From contig NZ_OZ060413.1 in assembly GCF_964059165.1 (NCBI RefSeq), forward strand, positions 186,001-250,000: 64,000 bases of DNA, given 5' to 3'. Shown one piece after another: positions 29,746 to 40,409 of this stretch. A program made the position numbers and the translations under genes. Origin of the DNA: Buchnera aphidicola (Cavariella theobaldi). Its GTDB lineage: Bacteria > Pseudomonadota > Gammaproteobacteria > Enterobacterales > Enterobacteriaceae. The notes beneath the pieces are model-generated. The model made no database searches. It was not told the origin of the DNA and worked only from the letters and a program-made list of their open reading frames with translations. The first letter of the stretch is position 1; each line of letters starts with the position of its first letter.

Positions 29746-31340
29746 TGTCTTTTAACCTGTGACATATTTTATTTTTTTATGTCTATCATGATAAAATAAA
29801 TTTTTTTGTTATTTTTTATAGTGCTAATTTATCATAATTACTATTTTTATTTTATAATATTAATAGGATAAGATTATAATAAATAAATAAGAAAAAAATT
29901 TTTTATTATTTTACTTCATACTTTAAATGTTAAAATTTTTAATATTAATGTATGTATGATATTAATAAAAAATATAATTTTTTTTATTTCTAAGTAAATA
30001 ATTTTTTAATAAAATTATAAGATTTTTATTTTATTGTTAGTAAAAATAAGGTTATTTTAAATTAATATTATTATTTGAATAAGCATAATTTTATCTATTA
30101 CATAATAATTGCATATATTGTAAATTAATAATTATATAATTTTGTTATATTATATATTTTAACTATTTTGAATATATTAGGATATACGTGTTTAGTATAA
30201 TACAATATATATTTTTTATTATATTAATAAAGTATATTTTTAATTGTTAATGTTAATAAAATAGTCTATTATTTTTTCATATTTTTTAGATAAAATATGA
30301 ATATATTAAAAATAAAATATTGCAATGATTATTTGTATTGCGTAATTAAGTGATTTTATATGTATATTTAATTTTTTATTATTAGTTTACATAAATATGT
30401 AATATTAAATATTTATTTTTATTCATATTAGATTGTCTTATAATTTATATTATAAAAAAATAAAACTAATATATGATAATGTTTCTATAAAATTTTTTTA
30501 TTTATATCTATTTCATAGCTAGAATTATTTTATTTTTTTTGATAATTTTTTATTATTCCAATATTTTTCTGTATCTATCTTATTTTATATTGTTTTGGAA
30601 TATACTGTAATATACAGTAATTATTCAGTAATATATAATATTAAATTTCCGTATTATATGAATAAAATATTTTTATAACATTACGTCAATATTCAATTTA
30701 ATCTTTGTAAGATCGCGTTTTGTATATTATAGAAATTTTTTAGAAAGGTTTTTTTATATAATATCAATATTGTAATTTTTTTTGAAGTAAATGCGGAGTA
30801 ATTTTTGTCCATCTTTATCTTTTATATTAAAGTAATATTTTAATATATTATAGAAATTAAAACGTTTCACATGATACTTTAATGCGATATTAAAAGAGTG
30901 TTTATTATATTTTATTTATTAATTGTTTTTAAATATTTTTAGATAAAAATCTATTCTAGTAAAAACTTATTTTCTCTCTGCATATACATAGTATTATGAA
31001 TTTATCAATTTAATATAATATTTTTAATACAAATATTACAAGAAATTATATTTTCGTATATCTGTTAGATTAAATAGTATTATTAATTTTTTGTTGTACG
31101 ATCATATCGTATTTTTTAAAGTATTATAAAAAATTTAATCAGATATGACTTCAGTCAATGACGAATATATTATGACTATTTTAAATATTTTTAACAACAG
31201 TTTTATTACCATATAAAAAAGATATATCTCTGTGATCAATTTTTTAATAAATTTACGAGAATATACTTATTACGTATAGAAATGCATAGAGTTAATTAAT
31301 CTTCCATTAATAACATTAAGATTATATTTGATTCTTCATA

Positions 31341-31383
31341 CACTCTTATCATCATTAGAGTGATGGTAGTTTCACTGCAAGTG
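31341..31383. other. GC-richer patch with overlapping small stem-loops
   Basis: Inside the desert, CACTCT/AGAGTG (31341-31346, 31357-31362) forms a 6-bp hairpin. AGTGA/TCACT (31359-31363, 31372-31376) and CACT/AGTG (31373-31376, 31380-31383) form alternatives. The patch up to about 31410 is richer in G and C than its surroundings. Role unknown. Confidence 0.35.
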
Positions 31384-33639
31384 TCCCATATCGCCATTTT
31401 TGCTTTTTTTGCATAAAATTATTTTCAATTGGTGAAAATTATCGTATTGTTATTTTTCAGTAAAGATTTTTTTAAATACTATATGTTTATCTTGATATTG
31501 ATAAGTAACAAATATTTTAACCTTATTTTACCATATATATTATATTTATATTGCATAATAAAGAGATATGTATATCATTAACTTTTCTGTATATATAGTA
31601 GATATTGAATATAAAATTGATATTTATATCAATTTTTTAGGTAGATTTTTATCTAAAATTAATTACTGTAATATTACATACAATATTTTTTTGTAATAAC
31701 AGATGTTTTTTAAAATTGAACATTGTTAAAAACGTTAAAATTGTGATTGTTTTTTTAATGTAAAATATTAAAAAACTTTTTGATTATAATGTTTTTGAAA
31801 TGAGAATATTAATAACTTTTTATAAAATATTTAAAATATTTTTAGTGATTACGCAGATATAGAGAAAATTTTTTATGTATTTTGTTATGATTCTTCAACA
31901 ATGATATGATGGTTATAACTCGAGTAGTTTTTTCATATAAGTATTCAGAGAATGATGAAGAAACAATATTCTTTTCTGACTAGTTTAGATAATTTTTTTC
32001 TATTATTGATACAATATTTTAAGATTTATTACGAATATTTTTTGTGTATTGCATATAATTTTATATTAGTACAGTTATCTATCAAATAAAATTAGTATTT
32101 TTTTTAAAAAATAAATTGAAATAAAATTTTTTATTAAAATATAATTTATTTTTAAAATTTTACGTATGAATCTAAATTATTACAATTTTTTTAATATATC
32201 AATATAATGTTACTTATTATAATAATATGAATTATAAAATAACATTTTTTATAATTTTATATATCATTTTATTTTTATATGCATTTAAATATTTAAATGA
32301 TTTTAAAAAAGTTAATTTATGATTATATATAGTATATTAATACTGTTATTTTTCAAATAAAATTATTGCTGAAAAAATTTTCTAATTTTTAATAGTTTCA
32401 TTTACTTCATTTCATTATTACTATTAATTGACTGATATTTATATGATAATCTTAAAAAAAGTGATGTCTGTATAATAACTATGTCTGAAATAGCTGGAAA
32501 TATTTATGAACAAAGATAATTATAGTCAATACGTATTAAAGTGTTATTTATATAAAAATTTTTTTATTTTTTCTATATAAAATATAAATGATTATAATTT
32601 ATATTTTTATATTATTTAAAAATATAATAACATTAATATAGAAAAACTAATATTTTTTTAAAAATACAATGGGGTATATTTTATATATTTTTTGTACGAT
32701 TATCAGCTGGAGAAATAATGGAGTATTTTATTGTTTAAGAAAATATTTTAAAATCAATAATAATTAATATTTCTAATGATTGAAATTATCATGATTTTAT
32801 TTTAAATAAATAGATCGTAGACATTATTAGAATTACATGAAATATAAAATTTATTTTTGTTTTAATATATTTTGTTTATATAAAATATTTTTAGTATTCT
32901 ATGTAATAATATAAATGATAGTAACATATTAACTATTTTGAGTTTAATTCTCACATTTAAAAACAAATAAATATAATTTATTCCACTTTATATTTGTAGT
33001 GATATTTATTCAAAACAATTTATATATTAATAGATATTGTATTACATCATAGCTACAAATAATAATAGTAAAACAATCTAAAATATAATGACAACATTAA
33101 ATTTAGAATATTTATTCTATTTTAATATAATCATATTACTATGTTCTTAAGTATTTTGTTATATTACAGGAAATAGTTTATCAGATTATGGACATATTTA
33201 TTACAGAAAACGTATATTATACGAATGAGAAGTAGTAATTATTTTATTGTTATAAATCTTCTATCAATCTCTATGTACCATATAACAGTAATAATGCAAA
33301 AATTTTTATAAATATTTTCAAAATTATGTTTTATATTACAAAAATTTTAAAATAGCATTATTTTTAATAATATACTCTAATATTATATCCATAAGAATAT
33401 AAAAATTTTTTTTATTATAATGGTTGCTAACCTTTTTAATATAAAATTTCTCAACTTGTTTTTATTGCATTTTTATATCATATACTCTATTTTTTTCTAT
33501 TTTTAGTATTTTATTAATATTTGATAATTTTTAGTATTTTTTATTTTATGATATATATTTTATAAAAGACTATATTTTTTAATATCTTTATATCTGATAT
33601 AACATGAGAATTACATATGTTATACATGTGTTTTTAGAC

Positions 33640-33667
33640 ACTATGGTTAGCTCTAATCGAGCATAGT
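33640..33667. repeat. Bulged stem-loop in the desert
   Basis: ACTAT plus GCTC (33640-33644, 33650-33653) pair with GAGC plus ATAGT (33659-33667) around a 5-nt loop, leaving a 5-nt bulge. It is GC-richer than its surroundings. No U tract follows. Confidence 0.35.
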
Positions 33668-34506
33668 TTAATAAAATTATTTATATACCTTTTTATACAG
33701 TATCCAAAAGTATTTGATAGTAAATTTTTTAGTGCTAGATAACTAGTTCATGCGAAACATTTTTATATTTTGTTTTTCTATTGAGCAAGATAATTACTAT
33801 TTGAATTAATAAAAATATTTTTTGTAAATCAAAAAAATTTTTTTTATTTTTTAATACATCTAATGAATAGTAATTTTTTTCATACTAGAAAAAAATAGAT
33901 GTTATTCATAAGTATCATGATAAGATAGCTTATATCGTGGTGGTTGCAGTGATTTATTAGGATTTTTTACGATGGATTGAAAACAACGTATTTATATTCT
34001 TTTTTTTAAAAATTCTTTTAAATTCATAATCATTTCTATAGTATAAAATTAATTATTTATTTATAGAGAACGTTATTTTTTAGTGAAAAATTTTTTCAAT
34101 GATGCTCTCTGATAAATTTTTAGAATATTTTTACTATTATATGAGATACATATTATCTTGTTTTCTACCATAATATAAATCAGTTATTTTTTTAATATAA
34201 TTTTAATATATCTAAGTATAATAATAACTAATAATAAAAATATAATCATTAGAAATATATTTTTTATATACCTATATGATTAGTGTTTATTTTTAAGAGG
34301 CTTTTGTAGTAATTTATTAATTGTATTTGAATTCTAAATATGCAATTTTTTGTAAAAAATTTATGATATTAAATTTTTTATAAATATTATAAAATTCACT
34401 ATTGTGACTTTTTTTAAAAATAAATATAAATAATATGGATATAAAATTTGTCTCAATAGCATTAATTCATGCATTTTTATTCTTTTATATTGTCATAATT
34501 ATTTTA

Positions 34507-34526
34507 ATAATCTGATATCAGATTAT
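34507..34526. repeat. 20-bp perfect palindrome
   Basis: Positions 34507-34526 read the same on both strands (half site ATAATCTGAT). It lies in the gene desert. A regulatory site cannot be assigned; at this AT content a palindrome of this size could occur by chance. Confidence 0.5.
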
Positions 34527-35432
34527 AAAATAGAAATTATTTAAAAGATCTTTTATAAGATTTTTTTTATCATTCTATATGAAAAATTTGATAGTGATTA
34601 CTTTAAATCTTTATATAAAAGTATAAAATATACATAACACAAGAAATAATATTTTTAAATTTAATATTATATTAAAATTTTTTTATTACCTATTAATTAT
34701 TTTCCAAGACTAAAATATTTATATATTGCGAAATTTATTTTATTTTGTTTTTTAGTTTTAATTATTTGTACGATATTTAAATTTTATTTTTAATAATTAT
34801 AAAATTTTTCGATAAGATAAAATCCATTAAAATAATTTAAAAAGATATGATATACAGATTTTTTTATATATAGATTATTTAATATCAACATCATTTGTAA
34901 AATAAATACTAATATATAAGCCACTCTATTGCAATAATTTTTATTTTTTATAATAAGAAGAGATTATATGGTTATTATAAATTATTTATAATTTTAAATA
35001 TATAAAAATTGTTTGTATTAATGCATTTTATTTTTAGATATTTTTCGATTATCAAGTATTTTTTAAAAAATATCTTTCTTGTATTTATAGCACGTCATAT
35101 AATTATAAAAGAATAATAACGCTAATGATTACTTATATCGAGATTGATAATCTTGATTATAAAATATTGATATTTTATTTATAGATAAATTTTTAAATAT
35201 ATTTGTATATCAAGATTATTTGATCAATACTGTACAATGAATTGTTCACTATTTTTTATATAAAATAATTTTTTGTATTTTAGGTCTATTTTTTAAATTG
35301 ATTTCTAGAATACAGAAGTATTATAATATTATATAAACATGCATACAATTTTTTTATTTTTACTAATTAAAAATTTTATAAAATGTTGTCGTTTTTCTTT
35401 TAAAAGACGCTATTTTATATAAAATAAAGTTT

Positions 35433-36380
35433 TTATTCATTGTTCTTTTTTAATTCGGCTGTTCGTAATATAGCACTACGCGCACGAGGATTGTTATTAA
35501 TTTCATGAATACTTGGAAAAATTCGATGAATTATTTTTAGTTTAGGTTTTTTTAATGCAGATAATTGTTTTTCATTTATAGGCATTCCGTATGGAATATC
35601 TGCATGTTTACTATTATGTACTATAAATTTTTTTACTATTCTATCTTCTAAGGAATGAAAACTAATAATAGATATTCTTCCACCCGGTTTTAATATCTTT
35701 AATGTTTCTCTTAATCCAATTTTTATTTCTTCCAATTCTTGATTGATATAAATCCTAATAGCTTGAAAAGTTCTTGTAGCGGGATGTTTAAATGAGTTTT
35801 TAGTAGGTATTATTTTTTTAATAATATTAGCTAATTCTAATGTTCTTGTGATTTTTTTATATTGATTATTTTTTTTAATTGCTAAAGCTATTTTTTTTGC
35901 ACATCGTTCTTCGCCATATTTTTTTAATACGCAAGCAATTGTTTTTGTATTACTTTTAAATAACCAATCAGCAGCAGAAATGCCTATATTAGGATTCATT
36001 CTCATATCTAATGGACCATCTAACATAAATGAAAATCCTCTTTTTGCATTATCGATTTGTGGTGATGAGACTCCTAAGTCAAAGATTATTCCATTAATTT
36101 GGCCGACAATTTTTTTTTCTTCTGCATAATGTAATATTTTTGAAAAATTATTATGTTTTATATCAAAGCGTATATCATTAATTTTTTTTCCAAAATAAAT
36201 AGATTGTGGATCTTTATCCATAGCATATAATTTTCCGTATTTTCCTAATTTTTTTAAAATTTCAAAAGAATGTCCTCCCATACCAAAAGTGCTATCGATA
36301 TAAATGCCATTTTTTTCTATACATAAAGATTGTACAACTTCCTTTTTCATTACAGGAATGTGCTGAAATATTGTATTCAT
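35433..36380 (-). CDS. rsmH: 16S rRNA (cytosine1402-N4)-methyltransferase RsmH (MraW)
   Basis: 315 residues (313 in E. coli). It methylates N4 of C1402 in 16S rRNA. The SAM-binding region shows [21 protein letters not shown] and [13 protein letters not shown]. The [29 protein letters not shown] and [12 protein letters not shown] motifs are all present. The open frame extends 25 codons upstream (36455), but the ATG at 36380 gives [11 protein letters not shown], which aligns with the E. coli start. It is the only gene at the mraZ/mraW end of the division cluster left here, consistent with its ribosomal role. Confidence 0.96.
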   Translation of the reverse strand: MNTIFQHIPVMKKEVVQSLCIEKNGIYIDSTFGMGGHSFEILKKLGKYGKLYAMDKDPQSIYFGKKINDIRFDIKHNNFSKILHYAEEKKIVGQINGIIFDLGVSSPQIDNAKRGFSFMLDGPLDMRMNPNIGISAADWLFKSNTKTIACVLKKYGEERCAKKIALAIKKNNQYKKITRTLELANIIKKIIPTKNSFKHPATRTFQAIRIYINQELEEIKIGLRETLKILKPGGRISIISFHSLEDRIVKKFIVHNSKHADIPYGMPINEKQLSALKKPKLKIIHRIFPSIHEINNNPRARSAILRTAELKKNNE

Positions 36381-36452
36381 AGAAATATATATAATATAAA
36401 GTAATTTATTAAAAATGGATAAAAGTATATATTTATTATCATAAAAAATGAC

Positions 36453-36497
36453 CATATTAAATAAAAAACAATGTATGTTTTTATTTTATTTAATATG
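36453..36497 (-). terminator. Long hairpin downstream of ilvH
   Basis: A perfect 14-bp stem (36453-36466 with 36484-36497, arm CATATTAAATAAAA) is continued inside by AAAAACA/TGTTTTT (36464-36470, 36476-36482) around a 5-nt loop. On the minus strand it is followed after 4 nt by TTTTTT, so it can terminate the ilvIH transcript ahead of rsmH. Confidence 0.65.
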
Positions 36498-36557
36498 ATT
36501 ATATACTTTTGACGAGTGGTATTGTGTTTTTTAAATAAAATTATTCATTTCTTGTTT

Positions 36558-37064
36558 TTAGCAATTTTTTATAGTATTAATGTATTTACCTCGAGTGATA
36601 CCGACAATCCCAGATCGTGTTATTTCAATTATCTCTGATATGTTACGTATGACGTCAAGAAAAGCATTTAATTTTTTAGTATTTCCAGATAATTGTAAAA
36701 TATATGTTGTTGATGTAATATCCACAATTTTTCCTCGAAATACTTCAATAATATGTTTTATTTCATCTCTTCTATAATTTTTAATTTGCACTTTTATCAA
36801 CATAATTTCTCTTTCTATATGAGGCGCATTACCAATTTGTATTACCCGCAATACATCAATTAATTTATGTAATTGTTTTTCAATTTGTTCAATAATTTTT
36901 TCATCACCTATAGTTTGTATAGTCATTTGCGATAAAGTGGGATCGTCTGTGGGTGCTACTGTAACAGTTTCTATATTATAGCCTCTTTGAGAAAAAAGCC
37001 CTATAACTCTTGATAATGCACCTGGTTCATTCTCTAATAGAATAGATAAAATTCTTCTTTGCAT
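36558..37064 (-). CDS. ilvH: Acetolactate synthase III small subunit IlvH
   Basis: 168 residues (163 in E. coli). The regulatory subunit of acetohydroxyacid synthase III, which activates the large subunit and confers valine inhibition. The N-terminal ACT domain reads [34 protein letters not shown], with [12 protein letters not shown] following. The second ACT-like domain ends in [13 protein letters not shown]. The start lies 3 nt after the ilvI stop, with GGAGAGG within the ilvI end serving as ribosome site. The valine-site glycine (the G of PGALSR) looks conserved, so feedback may persist. Confidence 0.96.
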   Translation of the reverse strand: MQRRILSILLENEPGALSRVIGLFSQRGYNIETVTVAPTDDPTLSQMTIQTIGDEKIIEQIEKQLHKLIDVLRVIQIGNAPHIEREIMLIKVQIKNYRRDEIKHIIEVFRGKIVDITSTTYILQLSGNTKKLNAFLDVIRNISEIIEITRSGIVGITRGKYINTIKNC

Positions 37065-37067
37065 ATT

Positions 37068-38783
37068 TTAGGAAGCCTCTCCCTTCCTTAACCACATTTC
37101 ATTCATACCGCCGCCTTGAATCTGCATAGGATAAACATGCTCTAAATTATCTATTTTAATATCTACAAAAACTAAATTACCATTAGATAAATATTTTAAC
37201 GCTAAAATTAATTTTTTTTCTAATTCTAATGGGTTATTGATTTGAATACCAATGTGCCCATATGATTCTGTTAGTTTCACAAAATTTGGAAGAGAATGCA
37301 TATAAGAGTGCGAGTGACGGCTGTCATAAATCATATCTTGCCATTGCTTTACCATTCCTAATGAAGAATTATTTAAATTTAATATTAAGATAGATAATTT
37401 ATACTGTTTTGCAGTTGATAATTCTTGAATGTTCATTTGAATACTACCATCGCCGGTAATGCAAATTACTGTTTCTTTAGGTAATGCTAATTTTACGCCT
37501 AATGCAGCGGGTAGTCCAAAACCCATTGTGCCTAATCCACCAGAATTGATCCAATGTCTAGGTTTATTAAATAAATAATATAAAGCTGCAAACATTTGAT
37601 GTTGACCTACATCAGAAGTAATATAAGCTTCTCCTTTAGTTAAATAAAAAAGAGTTTGTATTGCATGTTGTGGTTTTATATTTTTACTATTCTGATTATA
37701 AGATAAGCTTTTTATTTTTTTCCATTTTTCAATGCATACCCACCATTTCTTAAAACATGGCAGATTTTTTTCATATTGTAGTAATTCTAACATTTTTTTA
37801 AGAACGTATTTAGCATCACCTACAATAGGAATATTTGCGGTGACAGTTTTGGAAATAGATGTCGGATCAATATCTATATGTAATATTTTAGCATTAGGAC
37901 AATATTTGCTTAAATTATTAGTAGTTCTATCATCAAATCGTACACCAATAGCAAAAATTACATCGGCATGATGCATAGTCATATTTGCTTCGTACGTACC
38001 ATGCATACCTAACATAGATATACTTTGTGCATGACTACCTGGAAATGCGCCTAACCCCATTAACGAAGTTGTTACAGGAATATTAAGTTTTTCAGCCAAT
38101 CTCAATAATTCTTTGTGACTATCCGAGATTATGATGCCACCTCCAGCATAAATAACTGGTTTTTTTGCGATTAGTATTGTTTGTAGTGCTTTTTTGATTT
38201 GTCCCTGATGGCCTTTTACATTGGGATTATATGAGCGTATATATATTTTTTTTGGCCAAATATAGTGATATTTGTTAGTAGTTTTTAATATATCTTTAGG
38301 AAGATCAATAACTACAGGACCAGGTCGTCCACTTGATGCTAACCAAAAAGATTTCTTAAAAATAATAGGAATATCTTGAGTTTTTTTAACTAAAAAACTA
38401 TGTTTGACTATGGGTCGAGAAATACCAATCATATCACATTCTTGAAAAGCATCGTATCCAATTAATGATGATGCTACTTGTCCCGAAATAATAACCATTG
38501 GAATCGAGTCCATGTATGCAGTGGCAATGCCTGTAATTGCATTTGTTGCACCAGGTCCAGATGTGACTAATACTACTCCTGTCTTGCCTGTAGCTCTTGA
38601 ATATCCGTCGGCCATATGAGTAGCAGCTTGTTCATGTCTGACTAAAATATGCTCGATTCCTCCCATGGTTTTTAAAGCATCATAAATATCTAATACAGCA
38701 CCACCAGGATAACCAAATATATGTTTTATTCCTTGATCGATTAATGATCTAATCACCATTTCGGCTCCTGATAACATTTCCAT
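37068..38783 (-). CDS. ilvI: Acetolactate synthase III large subunit IlvI
   Basis: 571 residues (574 in E. coli). The thiamin-diphosphate enzyme that makes acetolactate and acetohydroxybutyrate, the first committed step of valine, leucine and isoleucine synthesis. The ThDP glutamate lies in [19 protein letters not shown]. The FAD-binding middle domain shows [12 protein letters not shown] and [10 protein letters not shown]. The Mg/ThDP motif runs [17 protein letters not shown]...[15 protein letters not shown]; the usual NNR after LNL is NNSS here. The ATG at 38783 is chosen over the upstream TTG at 38816 because it has GGGG 7-10 nt before it and gives [10 protein letters not shown] as in E. 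coli. Confidence 0.97.
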   Translation of the reverse strand: MEMLSGAEMVIRSLIDQGIKHIFGYPGGAVLDIYDALKTMGGIEHILVRHEQAATHMADGYSRATGKTGVVLVTSGPGATNAITGIATAYMDSIPMVIISGQVASSLIGYDAFQECDMIGISRPIVKHSFLVKKTQDIPIIFKKSFWLASSGRPGPVVIDLPKDILKTTNKYHYIWPKKIYIRSYNPNVKGHQGQIKKALQTILIAKKPVIYAGGGIIISDSHKELLRLAEKLNIPVTTSLMGLGAFPGSHAQSISMLGMHGTYEANMTMHHADVIFAIGVRFDDRTTNNLSKYCPNAKILHIDIDPTSISKTVTANIPIVGDAKYVLKKMLELLQYEKNLPCFKKWWVCIEKWKKIKSLSYNQNSKNIKPQHAIQTLFYLTKGEAYITSDVGQHQMFAALYYLFNKPRHWINSGGLGTMGFGLPAALGVKLALPKETVICITGDGSIQMNIQELSTAKQYKLSILILNLNNSSLGMVKQWQDMIYDSRHSHSYMHSLPNFVKLTESYGHIGIQINNPLELEKKLILALKYLSNGNLVFVDIKIDNLEHVYPMQIQGGGMNEMWLRKGEAS

Positions 38784-39115
38784 TTTTTCCCCAAGATAAT
38801 CTTTATTGAGTGTCATTTTCTGTTTTTTATCTTCTATATATCAATACTACAGAAAACAGGTGTGTGGTTGAATATTAACATATACATTTTTAAATTTGTG
38901 TTTATAGTAATAAATATTGCAATAATATTAAAATTTCATAATTTTTTAACATTTTTTATTGTAATCAATAAATATTTTCAATAAATCTTGATAAGATGGA
39001 ATTTAAAAATTTTATAGGCTTAAATTATATTGATTATGACAAATATAATAAATATTATCAATCAATAGAGTGCGTAAAATATTGTTTATATTTATCACGG
39101 ATACATTCAGTATTA
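38784..39115. other. Intergenic region ilvI/apbE, 332 bp
   Basis: AT-rich spacer upstream of ilvI (minus) and downstream of apbE (minus). It must hold the ilvIH promoter and any apbE terminator. A 7-bp repeat CTGTTTT/AAAACAG (38820-38860 area) is the only structure noticed. No Lrp-type sites can be claimed. Confidence 0.5.
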
Positions 39116-40151
39116 TTAATTTTTTACTAAAAATTTTTTGAAAGCGGGAGATATCCAGGTATAAAATATTTTTTTTTTCTCAATAACAAGACATACTGCT
39201 AGTTTTTCTTTTATAGATAATTTTTTTGCTTTTTTAAATCCTAGTATCAAAAGCCCTGTATCCCAGCTGTCTGCGTATACAGCATTTGAAGCAATAACAC
39301 TCACTGAAACTAAATTATGTTTAATGGGATAACCATTCATTGGATTGATTATGTGAGTGGTGCGTATACCGTTCAAATAATAATAATTGAGATAACTACC
39401 AGCAGTACTAATAGCATAATTTTTTAAATATACTAATAAATGTATTGATTTTTTTTTATCAGTAGGTGTTTGAATTGCAATAATTTTTGGTTTTTCTAGA
39501 GCATTTTGTATTTTAACGAAAATTGTTCCACCAATGGCGATTGTATAATTTTTTATGCCTTGTTTATTTAAAACTAAAGATAAATGATCCACAGCAAAAC
39601 CTTCACCGATAGTTGATAAATTTATTTTGACTCCGTTTTTTGTTTTTTTTAGGAAATATCCCTTAGAATTATGAATTAATTGCAAATATTTACTACCGAT
39701 AATAGAAATTTTTTCTTTTATTTTTTGTGCATCAGGATATTGATAATTTTTTTTTTTTGTACTAAATCCCCAAATGCTTATTAATGGTTCAATAGTTATA
39801 TCTAATTTTCTTTTAGTTTTTTTATTAATCATTAATGCGGTAGCAACAATATCAAAAAATTTTTTATTTATTTTTTGTAATGCATTTTTTTTACATTTAT
39901 TAAATTGAGAGACTATTGATTTTTCTTTCCAAGAAGATAGCATATTTTCATCTTGATTAAGAACATTTTGTATTATATCTTTGATATGTTTTTCATTTTT
40001 TAAATCAGGTATTTTTACTTGCCAATATGTTCCCATAGTCATTCCGGAAAATATTTTAACATTTTTTTTTATATCTCCAATATGGGATATAACAGTATGT
40101 TAAAATAAATAGTATACAAATAAGAACATTAATAATTTTTTTAAAAGACAT
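39116..40151 (-). CDS. apbE: FAD:protein FMN transferase ApbE, lipoprotein, frame broken in an A9 tract
   Basis: ApbE flavinylates target proteins (such as subunits of NQR/RNF complexes) by transferring FMN from FAD. The uninterrupted frame starts at 40042 (308 residues), directly at the family motif MGTYW, with no signal sequence. The frame continues upstream as NVKIFSG but reaches no start codon before a stop. In the adjacent frame, an ATG at 40151 encodes MSFKKIINVLICILFILTYC, a lipoprotein signal peptide with Cys20 at the E. coli ApbE position. The two parts meet at nine A (40070-40062); 8 or 11 A join them, giving about 344 residues (351 in E. coli). Core motifs LDITIEPLI, STIGEGFAVDHL and DSWDTGLLILG are intact. 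Confidence 0.85.
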
Positions 40152-40409
40152 AAGAATATAAATTTTCCCCTTTTTTATGTATTAATTATTGAAAATAAAT
40201 TACTAAACATTTTTTAAATATCATAATGTTTTGAACAATATATTTATTATGATTTAAACCATATTATTATAATCAAAAAATATTTATATTATATAGAAAT
40301 TAACATATGCATATAAAAAATTATACATCATATAGTAAAATATTATTATATATTCTAAATATATAAAGATATATATTTACGGATTTAATTATAATATGAG
40401 AAATAAAAA

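Larger units (their letters stand above)
29746..35432. other. 5.7-kb gene desert replacing the ddlB-mur-ftsW-ftsI-ftsL part of the dcw cluster
   Basis: No frame in either direction reaches 60 codons, and nothing resembles protein or tRNA. Base composition is visibly more AT-rich than the genes. The flanks, ftsA on one side and rsmH on the other, are the ends of the division/cell-wall cluster. The order I recall for fuller Buchnera strains has ddlB, murC, murG, ftsW, murD, mraY, murF, murE, ftsI and ftsL between them, about 10 kb. The desert is thus probably the shrunken remains of those genes. Isolated structured or GC-richer spots: 31341-31383, 33640-33667, 33902-33991, 34507-34526, and the inverted repeat 35147-35157/35209-35219. 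Confidence 0.8.

Noticed and set aside
30603-30619. TACTGTA-ATA-TACAGTA, resembling a LexA box
   Set aside because: The CTG-to-CAG spacing is 7 nt instead of 10, it lies in the desert away from any gene, and lexA is not expected in Buchnera.
31366-31410. NGDMGHL peptide as a murF fossil
   Set aside because: Only a few residues match and a stop follows at once; in a 5.7-kb six-frame search this can occur by chance. Kept only as a note to the GC-rich island.
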